Of a stretch of DNA of 64,000 bases, positions 23,601 to 35,557 are shown piece after piece (position 1 is the stretch's first letter; each line of letters begins with the position of its first letter). The DNA lies in NCBI GenBank assembly GCA_019022495.1, contig JAFEKR010000023.1, positions 1 to 64,000 of the forward strand, written 5' to 3'. Below the pieces are notes generated by a model. That model had not been told where the DNA came from. It was given only the letters and a program-made list of their open reading frames with translations, and did no database searches. Origin of the DNA: Epichloe hybrida. Taxonomy: Eukaryota; Ascomycota; Sordariomycetes; Hypocreales; Clavicipitaceae. Both the position numbers and the translations under genes were made by a program.

Positions 23601-25140
23601 CCTTACCCTTAGTAATATATATATAGTAAAACACTAATTATATATCTAGCTTTATAAATCACTTTACCTTAGCTAAGGAATATAATATTTCTTTTATAAG
23701 TAGTAGTAAGTAATAGTTTTATTTTATAATCTTATTAAGTATATAATAGTTTATATAAAACCTCTAACCTTTACTAGGCTTTTTTACTAGTAATACTAGG
23801 GCTATTACTAATAAGAAGCTTACTTAAATCTAACCCTTATCTATTAAGTCTATTACTTACTTCTAGATTTTTAGTAAATACTCCTAAGGTATATTATATA
23901 AAGGTGCCTATAGTAAGTTAGGTTTATTTCTATCTATATTATATTTTAGCTAAATATAGTAGTCTAACTTCCCTTAGTATAGTAGTAAGGTACTTACCTT
24001 ACTCTTTAAAAATAAGTCTCTAAAGTCCTATAAAGCCTCTAGTAAGAAAGCTAGGAGCTCCTTCTCTATAAGCTTTAGGGTTATATTAATCTATAAGATA
24101 GACGTGATTTCCCTTAGGCTTATAATACAAAGCTAGATATTCTCCTTCTATCTCTTTACTTATTATACTATCCCTATAAATATTAAACCTAGAATAAATA
24201 CTATAGGTTAGTTAACCTTTCTATTAGCTATAGCCTATATAAGTAGCTTATTAGCTAATCCCACACACATATATTATTGCACTATATCTAGACTAATTTC
24301 GTTCTGTTTTATTTACAGTGTACCTAGGATTAGTTGCTTTATTAGTCCTAGGATTATATATACTATAATTAGCATCTCCTATCTATCTAAATTTAACTAA
24401 AAACAAATAATATATAAGATATATAATTATTTCTCCTAACTCTCTTTTCCCCCTTATTTTATACTAATAACTATATAAACTAACCTTTTAGTTAGAAAAG
24501 GGAGGCGTTCTAATTAAAGTTTTAGATAAGGTATTTACTTATAGTAATATAGTAGTTATAGCTAGTATTAACTTAAGTATTTATAAAAGTAGTCTTATTA
24601 ATTAAAGTAAGGACTAAAAAGGGAGCTAAGTCTATATTTCTCTAAATCTCCTTAAAGTCCTTATTAGTAATAACTATATACTATAAAGCCTCTTTATACT
24701 TCCTTCCTTTATTCCTTATTAAATAACTTAATAATAGGGTTATTCTTTTCCTAATTAATCTATAGACTTATTATCTAAGTTAATAGTAAGTGTGTTCTCT
24801 ATATTATAAGTATTAATAAAGAACTTCTTTTATAAGTAAATAGTAAAATATAATAAGCATACTATAGTAAAGTACTTAGTAAAGCTATATTATAAATATT
24901 ACCCTTTATTATAGTATATGTTAAGTATATCCTAAGTAACTTACTTAGTGTGCTTACTACCCTTCTTATTACCTAACTTTTAGTATTCTATAGGATTTCT
25001 AAAGCCTTACTAAGTCCCTACTATACTTATAGAGTAAATATCTATTATTAGCGTGTTCTTATTCTATAGCTTAGCTTTAATTAGGTTAGGTATTAAATAT
25101 AAGCATTTAGAATAAGAATATTATTCTTATAGAAAAAGAA
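20691..25140 (-). pseudogene. Gypsy family D pol, RIP-degraded
   Basis: Minus-strand reading gives a Ty3/gypsy pol. The RT core around 23650-23400 reads IRFSLFK-LVYPFRLVSTLVTF, corresponding to the family's YGLFEWLVMPFGLTNAPATF region. It continues through YIIIYLNNILIY (the YxDD region, with Asp to Asn changes) to RNase H and integrase-like sequence down to about 20900. Breaks are TAA/TAG. It is distinct from families C and E by sequence. I could not resolve LTRs or a target duplication, so the borders are approximate and the element may be truncated. Confidence 0.75.
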
Positions 25141-25179
25141 AGGAATTATACTAGTAGTTACATAGTATCTAGATATATA

Positions 25180-25310
25180 GCCCCTTATGCGTGGTTCGTG
25201 CATAGTCTATGTAAAGCCCTAACCTAGCTACACTAAGTACGTATACTTTCCGGAGACTTTCCGGAGCTGGACTTAACCCGAGCTCATAGCTCGAGTCCAT
25301 AACAGTTATA
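25180..25310. repeat. Unmutated island, possible solo LTR
   Basis: A short GC-richer stretch keeps CpG/CpA and has the inverted-repeat-like motif GAGCTCATAGCTCGAG. On the plus strand it starts TGCGTGG and ends CATAACA, LTR-like termini, but no matching 5-bp duplication flanks it. It lies next to gypsy D and could be its 5' LTR or an unrelated solo LTR. Confidence 0.35.
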
Positions 25311-26046
25311 TTAGATTAAGGTCTTTAAGTTATCCTTAAGTGCTTTCTATTTAATCCTAGCTTATAGTATTAAACTAAAGGAGTATTTTATTCTTTAACT
25401 TTTCCTAAGTGTGTAATGCTATTAGTATCTTAACCACCTATTAGACCTAGGGATTAATATTATATTTAAGCATTTTTTACTAATCCTTTTCAGGGATGTA
25501 TATTACCTTTATCTTAGCTTTAAAGTCCTTAATAAAATCTACTATATTTTCCCCTATAAACTACTAAATATTATACTTATTTTATATTATAATAAGAGAA
25601 GTCTAGTAAGCTATTATTTCTTTAAGGATCTTTATAAAAGATTTAGAATTAAGCTTATTAAGAGATCTAGAAGATTTTCCTTTACTATTAAGGTCTTTCT
25701 CTAATTAATTATTAGAGTAGGAATATATTAGCATAAAAACTATTTTAAGATTAGATAGTTTCTTACTAGTAACTAAGGGTTCTAGTATTAATAGCTCTAA
25801 AGTATTCTTTAGATAGCTTAGTTACTTAATTAATCTTACTTTACTTAGCTAGTAGGAATATAAAGGAAAATAATTAGATATAGAGTCTAGTAATAGTACT
25901 TCTAATTAATCTTATAAATAAATAAGTGCTTAAATAAAAACTTTAGTAATTAAAAGAATCTTTAAAAAGAAATCTTCTAGGAAGGTAATATCTATAATTA
26001 TAAACAGTCTATAAGCAAAAATTAGGAGTGTAATTACATAGCTCTT
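25311..26046. other. AT-rich degenerate sequence, possibly gag of a gypsy element
   Basis: Strong RIP-type composition. Minus-strand frames have weak protein-like texture but no motif I can name. It ends at the left copy of the S1 target-site duplication (26047-26061). Confidence 0.35.
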
Positions 26047-26061
26047 TATAATTAACTATAA

Positions 26062-26776
26062 AACGACCCAACCCCGGCCTGGGATAGCCTTGAACAGCTA
26101 GAAAGAAAAGAAGAACCTATAGGAAGTTTAATGTAAAGAGAAGAAAGAGACTAGGACCCTAGGGGGGGGAGAGCTCTCTTTTATACCTACGGAGGGGGGG
26201 GGGGACAATTCAGATAACTTGCTTAAAAACAAAGCACAACGCGATTAACGAATCTAACAACACATAAGCAATCTCAACCTGGGACTATACTAGTCTAGGG
26301 CTATAACTACCCTCCCCCTATACTAATTAAATAAAACTAGGTGCTTAGACTTTACTAGAATATAAGGCGGAGGCAGGCTAGAGATAGCTAAAAAGTAAGG
26401 CTATAGAAGAGTTAGCGTGAAAGTAAATAAGAAGTGAATTAACACTATAAATCTAGATTTACTTTACCCTAGCCTAAAGCAAAGAGACTTAGAATAGATA
26501 TGTTATTACACTAGAATAGGACTAGAAGGGGCTTATTTTATATATTTTTCCTTTCTTTTTTCTTTTTAATAGGATAAGGCTAGCGTAAGCTAGTAATAAA
26601 CACCTATAATAGGAAACACACTAAGCGGCGTAGACCTGTTACAGGGCTAGCGCTAGCCTGTACATAGACGTAAGGGGGTTTTTCTTCCTAGTATAGGGTT
26701 TTCCCTTTTAACTTAGTAGTAGGAGTACTAGTAATAGCTATCTATAGAGCTAACTAGCGTAAATAATATATATATA
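26062..26776 (+). mobile_element. S1a: SINE-like non-coding retroposon, longest copy, RIP-mutated
   Basis: 715 bp flanked by a perfect 15-bp duplication TATAATTAACTATAA (26047-26061 and 26777-26791). It begins AACGACCCAACCCCGGCCTG and ends in an AT-repeat tail after AGCGTAAATAATATATAT. It has no open frame and contains long G-runs (about 26161-26204). A second copy, S1b at 47613-48180, starts 142 bp further in. A 5' truncation, simple-repeat tail and 15-bp duplication indicate target-primed retroposition by LINE machinery. A clear Pol III A/B box was not identified, so the promoter type is open. Confidence 0.85.
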
Positions 26777-26791
26777 TATAATTAACTATAA

Positions 26792-27745
26792 GACCTTAAT
26801 ATATAGCTAAATAATTATAAAATTAGCTATAGGTCCTAAGATTAAATAGTTTATAACACTAGATAGTAGTTCCTGTTTTGTATTCTTATATTTAAAATAT
26901 CTTAGTAAGGGGGTAATAGTTTAGCTAGTGTTTGTAATATACTTTCCTAAGCTAGCTAGCCTCCCTTTTAACGCCTCCCTAGAATGTAGTCTCCTATTCT
27001 TAATCTAGCTTAGTTCTTCTAGATTAACTAGTCTAAAGCTAGTGCCTTAGCCCTTATATAGTCTAGGGCTAGGCTTCTAGTCTATATTATATTATAGGGA
27101 ATAACAAAATAAGGGGGTCTTTATATAAATAGTTTAGTATTAGCTATAGATTATAGCTAAAAAAGTATGTTTTTAATTAATCTTAGTCTATAGTAAATTA
27201 AATAGAAAACAGAAGTCCTAGGGGTTTAAGACCACGTTTCTTTACTAGTTTTATTAAGTAGAAAATAACACCTTAAAAGACATAATGCTAGCCTATAATT
27301 ATAAGTAGCTCTAGAGCTTACATATAATAGAGGGGTTAATTATAAGTAGCTCTAGAGCTTACATATAATAGAGGGGTTAATTAACTTAATAATATTAATT
27401 ATAATAACAGTAAGAACTATCTTGTTATGTAGAGATATCTAAGATTAAATAGTCTATTAGATTAGAAGTAATGTCTTAAATAAATAAGGGAGGGTATTTT
27501 CTTAATTTATCTTATAGTAAACATAGGTATAATCTTAGGTAAAGTAAACTTAGGGTAATCTTAAGAATCTTATAGGGTATATAAATTACTATTAAAGAGT
27601 CTGTCTATAAGCGGTCCCTTTATAGATTAAATAATCCTATTACCTAGATAACTAATATTGTTATCCCTTATTGTGATACTCCTATCCCTAAACCCTAGCA
27701 CTTGTTATTGTGGTCACGTTTTTAGGCGCGCATCTTACGGCACAC
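26792..27745. other. Unassigned AT-rich sequence with a 41-bp tandem duplication
   Basis: The sequence is heavily RIP-mutated. A perfect 41-bp tandem repeat (27296-27336 and 27337-27377) contains AAGTAGCTCTAGAGCTTACA. A short less-mutated patch lies at 27660-27745. No gene family was recognised. Confidence 0.4.
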
Positions 27746-28213
27746 AATAGCTAGCTTCTTTATAAGTTTATTAAAGTAATTAATTATAGATTTACTTAGG
27801 TTATTATTTATTATTTCTTATAAAGTAAAGTTATTTTACTTTAGAAAATATCTTTACTATATATTCTTAGTCTTAAATTATTCTCTTATATAGCTAATAA
27901 GTATAAGAAGGTTTTATAGTTAACTAAGTTTTAAAAGGTAGTTTATATAGTATTATAAAGCTTTACCTTTAAGTATTACCTTAAAAGTATAACTAGCTTA
28001 TTTAGGTTAGATATTAAGTAACTTATACTTTCTATAAAATATTTAAAGCTTTAATTTAAGAATATTATAGTTATTAGTACTATAAAGTTATTCTTTAGGG
28101 TATACCTTTAATAAGTTTATAATTTACTTTAAAGAAAGCCTTTAAGTTTATAAAGATTTTTTAAATACTTTTTTTTATATTTATAAAAGAGGTAGTAAGG
28201 TTCTTAGGAAGTA

Positions 28214-28404
28214 TGTGAGGCCCTACTCACAACACGGGTGCACCCCGCTAGCGCACCACGCTGTAGGGCTAGGTCCACGTGACACTAGCAAGCCACTAGC
28301 TATAAGTTAACAACTCACACATATAACACACTTAGACCTAGCAAGCTTTAGTTAATATATAAACGCCCCTATACCTCTTACCTAGCTATCCCTTTATTCT
28401 TATA
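28214..28404 (+). repeat. Gypsy C 5' LTR
   Basis: 191 bp, starting TGTGAGGCCC and ending TTCTTATA (CTCACA in the less mutated 3' copy). Confidence 0.93.
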
Positions 28405-28559
28405 ATTCTAAAGCTTCTCCTACTAGTTACCTAAGAGTAATATAAGGGGGAGAATAACTTAATTTACTAGAACTATGCTATATATTACTTAGGATTAGCT
28501 AGATAATAGTAATACTATAGCTAGGGATATATAATATTTTATAACCCTATCTAAAGCTA

Positions 28560-31500
28560 TACCCTTTACTATAGGGATAGAAAAGGTAGTAGTTAGAGAG
28601 TAAATTACCTAGCTTAAGTAACTTAAGGAACTATAGGATTAAGAAAAGAAGCTTACTAACTTAATATAATCTTATAGAGAACTAGTAAAAAGGGGCTAAA
28701 AGGATAGCTTATCCTTAAGCCTTAGTAGCTAAGAAGTTAAGGTCTAAAATATTACAGAACTCTAATACCTTATAAACCTATAAAAGTATAAGATATAGCT
28801 TAATAACCTTAATTATGCCTTTAAGGGGGCAAATAAGAAGTATTACTAGGATAACTAAAAGATTCTCTTTACACTTAACTATATATATATAAACTATTAG
28901 GCTAGATAGGACTAATACGTTAAAGAATAACTAGCTAATAGTTAGGATTATCCTAAGGATAACTAGGATAAGTTCTAAGACTAGACCCTTATATTACTTA
29001 AAGACTCTGTAAGTTATAATACATAAATAGCCACGTAGCTAGAAAACATAAAGTAAAAGGAGGGCTAGAGTCTTATTAAGTTTAGTATTTACTTAAATTC
29101 ACTAGAGAAACACCTAGAATATACTCTAGAAAAGACCTATACTCTTATATTCTTTACAAAATTACTTCCTAACTTATAAGATTACATTAACTTATACATA
29201 GATATTACTAGTCTAACACAAGAAGATATTATATAACTTACCTAGTAATTCTAGGAGGTAATATTAAAGAATAAGCAAAAGCTAAATAATTTAGAAGAGA
29301 AGAGGCTATATAAGGTAGCTTAATACTAAAGATATAACTCCCTATAAGGGTATTAGCTAAATAAGGACTAAAGAGATAAGGATAAGGATAAGGAAAAGAC
29401 TTTAGCTACCTATCTAAATAATAATAAACTATAAGAAAGAAGATAGTGCTTTAATTATAGTAGCATAGAGCACCTTATTTATAATTATAATAAGCTAAGG
29501 AAAGACTAGTAAGAGAGCTAGGAAAACTCCTAGAGGTAAAAGTAAAAGCCTTTACCTCTACCTTAGATACTAGGGTACTAATAGGACGCTAATTCTATAC
29601 ACTAGTTACTATTCATAGGCATAAAGATATTAAAATAGTAGCGAATCTTAATAGTTACGCTAAGATTAACATTATAAGCGCCTAATTTGCATAGACTTAT
29701 AAGCTTAATTAGGCTAAGGCTATAGCACCTATCTTAAAGGCAGTAGGGGCTCTAATAGTCCCCTAATATAGTGTCTATAAGGTACCTATAATAATTAAAG
29801 ATTCATAGGGTAAAGAGAAAGATCTTAAGTTACTATATATAGCTATTAATAAGGACCTAAGAGTAAAGGGAAGCCTTATATTAATTAGAATACACATACT
29901 TATAGAAGAACATGTATATCTTTACTTATACTTATAAGAATAATAGTTTAAAAAGAGAAAGGTAGCCTTTTTACTACTAACTCCCTATAAGTTTATAAAG
30001 GTAATATATAATAAGATAATTATATATATTATTATAAGTATATTAAAGAATAAGTTTATCCCTCTTAAAGATAAAGAGAAGGTAAGAGTATATAGAACTA
30101 TTAAAGATATCCTAGAGAAACTATATAAGTTTAAAGATATATTTGTATTAGATAAGGTAAGGAGCCTCCTATTAAAGAAGTTAACTAACTACGTAATTAA
30201 TCTTATACTAGGAGCTACACCCCTGTATAAACTAATCTATTCTCTCTTCTAAAGTAAGCTTAGAGAGCTCTAGGAATATATTAATAATAACTTAAAGAAA
30301 GGCTAGATAAGACCCTTAAAGAGCCTAGCGGGTGTGCCTATTTTATTTATACTAAAGAAGGATAGAACGCTCTAGCTATGCGTTAACTATTAAGGGCTTA
30401 ATAAGGTAATATAGAAGAATTACTACGCTCTCCCCCTGATTTTAGAGATCCTTAATTAATACTAAGGGGCCTGTTTCTTTTCTAAGATTAATATTAAGGA
30501 TATATACTACTAAATTTATATTAAAGAGGGTAATAAGTAGAAGATAGCTTTTCGCACGCATTATAGGCATTATAAGTACCTTATAATACCTTTTAGGTTA
30601 ATAAATACCCTAGCTACTTTCTAGAGTTATATCTATAAGGCACTACATAGGCTAGTTAACACTATTTATATAGTGTATTTAGATAATATCTTAATTTTCT
30701 CTAAGATAAAGGAGAAGCACACTAAATATATTAAGTAAGTTTTTAAATATATAAGGTTAGCGGAGTTATATATAAAACCCTCTAAGTGCTTTTTTTATAA
30801 AGAATTAGTAGAATTCCTAGGATTTATTCTCTCTATTAACGGGATATTAATAGATACTTACTAGGTTAATATAATTAGAGAATAGAAGGAGCTAATAAGT
30901 TTTAAGGATATATAGTTATTCCTTAGGTTCTATAACTTCTATTAATAGTTTATTTATAGATACTCTAGGATTATAGCACCTCTTTATATGCTAATAAAGG
31001 GTAGTTAAAATAGCATCTAGACTAGGAGGTTTATATTTAGAGAAAAGGAGCGGTTAGCGTTTAACTAGCTAAAAGATACCTTTTAGTAAGCGCCTTTACT
31101 CTAATACTATAACCTAAGTTAAGCGGTGCGTATTAAGATAGATACCTTAATTTTTATAATAGTAAGAATCCTATCTTAGTAGGATAATAAGGGCTATTAG
31201 CATCTAGTGGCCTTTTAGTTAAGGAAGTTTATAAACGCTAAACATAACTATAGCATAGCTAATTAAGAGTTACTTACTATAGTAAAGTTATTTAAATACT
31301 AGTAATATTATATTAAAGGCATAGAGATACCTATAAAGGTCCTATTAGACTATTATAACTTATAGACCTTTATAAGGTAGTAAAAGCTAAATAGAAGATA
31401 GGTATAATAGTATATATTCCTCTACCCTTTCTATTTTATAATTAAGCATAGACTAGGGAAGAGTAACCCTATAGATATACTATTAAGAAGGTCTAATTAT

Positions 31501-33300
31501 AAGGGCAAACCTATATTAAATAGGGCACTCTTACTAGAGCTTTAAAGGAAGATAGTAAATATCTTTATAGTAAAAGAAGAAGTACTAATATATTAAAGAA
31601 GTTATAGTATAATACTAGTCTTAAAACCCACTAAGGTAAGAGTAGCCTAGGTGGAAGGCTAGTTAGCTACTGTAAATCTAGTAATAGGTTAGCTAAATAA
31701 GGGTGATTTTAAGGAGAAGGTAGTGTGTGTTTAAGATGTTAGCATAGTATAAGTAATTTAGGGGGCTATTATATTACTAAATCCTTACTAATCCGTAGTA
31801 AATAAACCATTAGTGTAATTACTATAGAAGGTATAGGACTAAGATCTAAATCTATAAAAGCGCGGAGGTAAGGTTAACTTCTAAGTAAAAGGGAGGGGAA
31901 AAGCTAGTCTATAGTTACGTAGCGTAAGGGGCCTCCTAATATATAAAGACTAGGTAGTTATTTCGCAGGAGCCTATCTTATAATAGGAGCTTCTATAGCT
32001 ATACTATAATAATCTATTAGTAAGTTACTTTAGAACTAAACACACTCTTAAACTACTAAAATATTACTATTAGTAGCTAGTAATAAGTAAAGCTATTTTA
32101 GACTATATATCTAGCTATAGAGTATACTAGCGCGTGGTAGCTAGGAGGCATTGCTTATATAGAAGCCTTAAATTACTACTAATACTAAGGTAACTATAGG
32201 CAGAGATCTTAATGGATTTTATCACGGGATTACTACTAGTATAGCTAGGCGACTAAGAAACTAATGTAATCCTAGTAATTATAAACTAATTTACTAAGTA
32301 CTTTATCTTCCTCCTAGTATAGACTATAATTAATATAGCTAAATTAGTAAAGCTATTTTATAAGGAGATTAAGCTTTAATTTAGGGCGCTAGAGGGTATT
32401 ATATCCAATAGAGAATTAGTGTTTATAAGCTAATTCTAGTTAGATATATATTACTTATTATACATAAAGCGTAGGCTTTTAATAGTATTTTACCCCTAAA
32501 CTAATAGGTAAATAGAGAGAATAAACTAAGTGCTTAAATATTACTTATAATACTTTATTAAAGAAAACTAATAGCTATAGCTAAAGCTACTCCTAATAGC
32601 TTAATTTCTGTGTAATAATACTATTAACAGGATAATAGGTTACTCCCCTAACTACACTCTTATAGGCTATTTACCTAAGTTTTATCTAGCTCTTAAAGGC
32701 AAGAGTAAGGAGAGGAAGGTCCTAGAAGCCTATGCGCGCGTATAAAAGCTATATAAGGTTAGGGAGAAACTAGTATATAACTAGGTAAGAGCTACTAAAG
32801 CATAGGTAAAGTATTATAACTAATAATACTAGCTATTAACCTTAAAAAGAGGAGACTTAGTACTACTATTAGTAAAGAATATTAGACTTAAGGATGTAAA
32901 ATAGAAGCTAACCCCTAGATTTATTAGGCTATTTTAAATACTTAATACTATAGGTAAATAAGCATACTAACTAGCGCTACCTAATAAGTATAGTTAACTA
33001 CATAATATATTTTATGTTAGTCTATTAGAGCTATAGAATTACTAGAAAGATACTATAAATAAAGAAATACTAATACTAGACCTTAAAGATAAAGATAATA
33101 AATTTAAAGTTAAAGAAGTTAAGGATTATAGGAAGACTTATAAAGGTAATAAATACCTAGTGAAATAGAAGGGTTAGCTAAGTAAATATAATTAATAAGT
33201 AGTAGTAAAAGATATAGAAAGCACTTAATATATAATTTAGGCCTTCTATTAAAGTAAAATAAGGAGGAAGCATAGTAAGTTATAAGTAAATCATAAGCAC
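28560..33300 (+). pseudogene. Gypsy C gag-pol, RIP-degraded
   Basis: The zinc knuckle at 29447-29488 reads CFNYSSIEHLIYNY, that is C-x2-C-x4-H-x4-C with the second and third Cys turned to Tyr (TGT/TGC to TAT/TAC). The protease follows near 29640 (NLNSYAKINIISA; DSGA expected). The RT core lies at about 30350-30800, including VYLDNILIFS (YLDN at 30676-30687, from YxDD). RNase H is at about 31100-31400. The integrase at about 32000-32600 shows LIDFITGLLLV and VILVIIN-FTKYF. The chromodomain is near 33150-33270 (WLSKYN...VVVKDIEST). Stops are TAG/TAA at Gln or Trp positions. Confidence 0.9.
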
Positions 33301-33320
33301 TAAGGAATAATATTACTATA

Positions 33321-34583
33321 GTAAAGGCTTAATATTATTAGTTACCTAAAAATTCTGCCTAGAGGCTTATATTATATTATAAAAAAACAAAGGAAATAGC
33401 GCCTAAAGCGCAAGTAAAGTAACTAGAAAACCCTCTATTATAGCCCCTAGATAAGAGATAACCTTGCTATTAATAAACCTATACTTCGCCTTATTCTTAT
33501 TAGCCTAAATCACCTCCTCTATAGCATAGAAAAAGCAGTACACTACTATAGCCTAGGTAATATAGCCTAGATCTAATAAATAGAGCTAAAGAACTATACG
33601 CGCTTCCTATATAGCTATAGTATTCTCTAGGTCCTCCTATTAAAATATTAGTAAAGCCCTAGTAAATAGATAATAAAAAGCTAAGGGCAAACTAGAAAAG
33701 GGGGGAATAAGGCCACGGCTACTAAGGTAACTTATAACTACTACTAAGAGACTAGATAGCTCTAGTAAGAAATAGAGGTAGCTTACACTAAAAGGTTAGT
33801 GAATAATAAGTAATTAGGTTAGGATTTAATAGACTTAATATGCCTTTATGGCACTAGTTAACCTAAAGGCAATATAGTATAAGGTATTCGCATAGTTAAA
33901 TCCTATAACTAAGTTAAGAACACACTTAGTAAAGCTATAGTAAGTCTTCTCTAAAAAAACACTAATACTCTCTTTATTTAGGGTAGAAATAGTAGTGCTT
34001 ATAAGGGCCTACACTTACTTATAAATAACCATTAGGTTAGAAAAGTCACTAGCTATTATTACTATAGCCTAGTATAGAAAAGTTAGTAAGTTAGAAGCAT
34101 ATAGTAATAGAATACTAAGTAACTTACTATCTTATAGGTATTACCACGCTTATTATATTAGAAATAACACTTTAATTACTTATCCCTAGTAGCGCTACTC
34201 CTAAGCAAAGAATAAGGAAAACTATATATAATCCTTAGTAAAGTAGCCTTAATTAGTAAGTGCCTCTTAAAGTTAGTATAGCTAGTGTATAAGTAGTGTA
34301 TATAAAAGGACTTATAAAAGCAAATAGTATTAGCTTCTATAATAAAATAGTAAGAATAGGTATATAATAAGTTAGGGTAAATAAAGTCTAATTAAAATTA
34401 ATTAGAATAGTCTAGAGTTATAAGGAGAAAAAGGGAGTAATATAATAGTAAGTCATAATGGAATTTATATTACAAAGCTAACTAATTTATTTATTATTAT
34501 TTTTATTATTAGCTAGTTAGTAAATAGCTATATTAAGGCTAGGGAAAGCTATTTAGAAGCCTAGCTATAAGTAAGGGAATAAT
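33321..34583 (-). repeat. Extra segment between pol and 3' LTR of gypsy C
   Basis: The 1.26 kb is collinear, in reverse complement, with 15206-16472. The more protein-like reading is antisense to the gypsy genes. Whether it is the family's normal 3' region or captured foreign sequence cannot be settled from two copies. Confidence 0.7.
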
Positions 34584-34774
34584 TATAAGGCCTTACTTAT
34601 AACATAGGTATACCCTGCTAGTGCACTACGCTATAGGGCTAGGTTTACGTAACACTAGCGAGCCACTAGCTATAAGTTAGCAACTCGCACGCATAACACA
34701 CTTAGACCTAGCAAGCTTCAGTCAATATACGAACGCCCCCATACCTCTTGCCTAGCTATCCCTTTGTTCTCACA
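34584..34774 (+). repeat. Gypsy C 3' LTR
   Basis: 191 bp, same length as the 5' LTR, ending TTGTTCTCACA. Differences from the 5' LTR are mainly C/T and G/A transitions. Confidence 0.93.
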
Positions 34775-35408
34775 AAGTAAGAGAATAGCTTTATAGGAAG
34801 TAATTTTAAGGTTTATTATTCTTTCTAATCTTTCTTTTCCTTATATTAGGGAGAAGAAAGTATTACCCTCTAGGCTATACTAATAAAAATACTATTAGCC
34901 TTAGGTAATAAAAGTTAACTTTATTAGTAATACTTTTACTTAGGGGTATTATTAGTAATATTTTTAAGGTAGTTTTACTAAACTATCTTAGGTAAAGGTA
35001 TAAGTAAGGGAGTTATTTATAAATACTTATAAATAGTATTCTTTAGTGCCCTTAATTCTAGATTAATTAACTTTCTTAGAGAAAATTAGCTTACTAATCC
35101 CTTTAATAGTAATTATATTAATAAGTAAGATAAAGAGGTAAGCTATTAGGACCTAATATCCTTATTATCTAGTAAATTATAAAGAAAATCTTTATTCTTT
35201 AGGTTTTTCTAGAAGCTTATATACTTTTTCCTAGCTTTCTTAATTTCCTTAAGAGTCTAGAATTAAAATTCTTTCTAGTTTACTACCTCTTTAAGGTTAT
35301 TTACTATCTTTATACCTCTTCTAACTATTATATATACTTTATTATAAAGAAAATAGTCTTAAAGTCTATTCTAGGAAAGGTCTTTTCTTTTTATAAACTT
35401 ATTCCTTG

Positions 35409-35557
35409 GACATCTAAACACGCATCTGTCAAAAATTGATTACGCATCTGCCGTTAGTCCTAATCGGGATAGACGACCCGCCTACCTGTTTTTGGTTCCT
35501 TGAAAATTAGATGCATTGGCCACAGCCAATGACCCTAAAAAAAATTAAAAATCAATA
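35409..35557 (+). mobile_element. Retroposon-like segment with S2-type 3' tail
   Basis: Unmutated 149-bp insert between degenerate copia gag and AT-rich sequence. Its last 69 bp (35489-35557, TTTTTGGTTCCTTGAAAATT through CATTGGCCACAGCCAATG to AAAAATCAATA) match 54673-54741 with one difference. Its first 80 bp are unrelated to the S2 body at 54418. No target-site duplication was found, so it may be truncated or rearranged. Confidence 0.6.

Larger units (their letters stand above)
28214..34774 (+). mobile_element. Complete Ty3/gypsy element, family C
   Basis: 6561 bp with two 191-bp LTRs (28214-28404 and 34584-34774) and a perfect 5-bp duplication AAGTA (28209-28213 and 34775-34779). Internal order is gag, zinc knuckle, protease, RT, RNase H, integrase and chromodomain, which is the Ty3/gypsy chromovirus order. 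After pol there is an extra 1.26-kb segment before the 3' LTR. All frames are destroyed by RIP-type changes. It inserted into an older copia gag fragment. Confidence 0.95.
27746..35408 (-). pseudogene. Truncated copia gag, split by gypsy C
   Basis: Segments 27746-28213 and 34780-35408 together are the reverse complement of the gag region of copia A/B (about 44190-45270). They are interrupted exactly by gypsy C with its AAGTA duplication. The fragment has no LTRs: its left end joins unrelated sequence (GCACACA) and its right end joins the S2-tail segment. It is RIP-degraded like the full copia copies. Confidence 0.85.

Noticed and set aside
27680..27700. CCCTAAACCCTAG, telomere-like motif
   Set aside because: Only about two units, isolated inside a degenerate block; not enough to claim an interstitial telomere.
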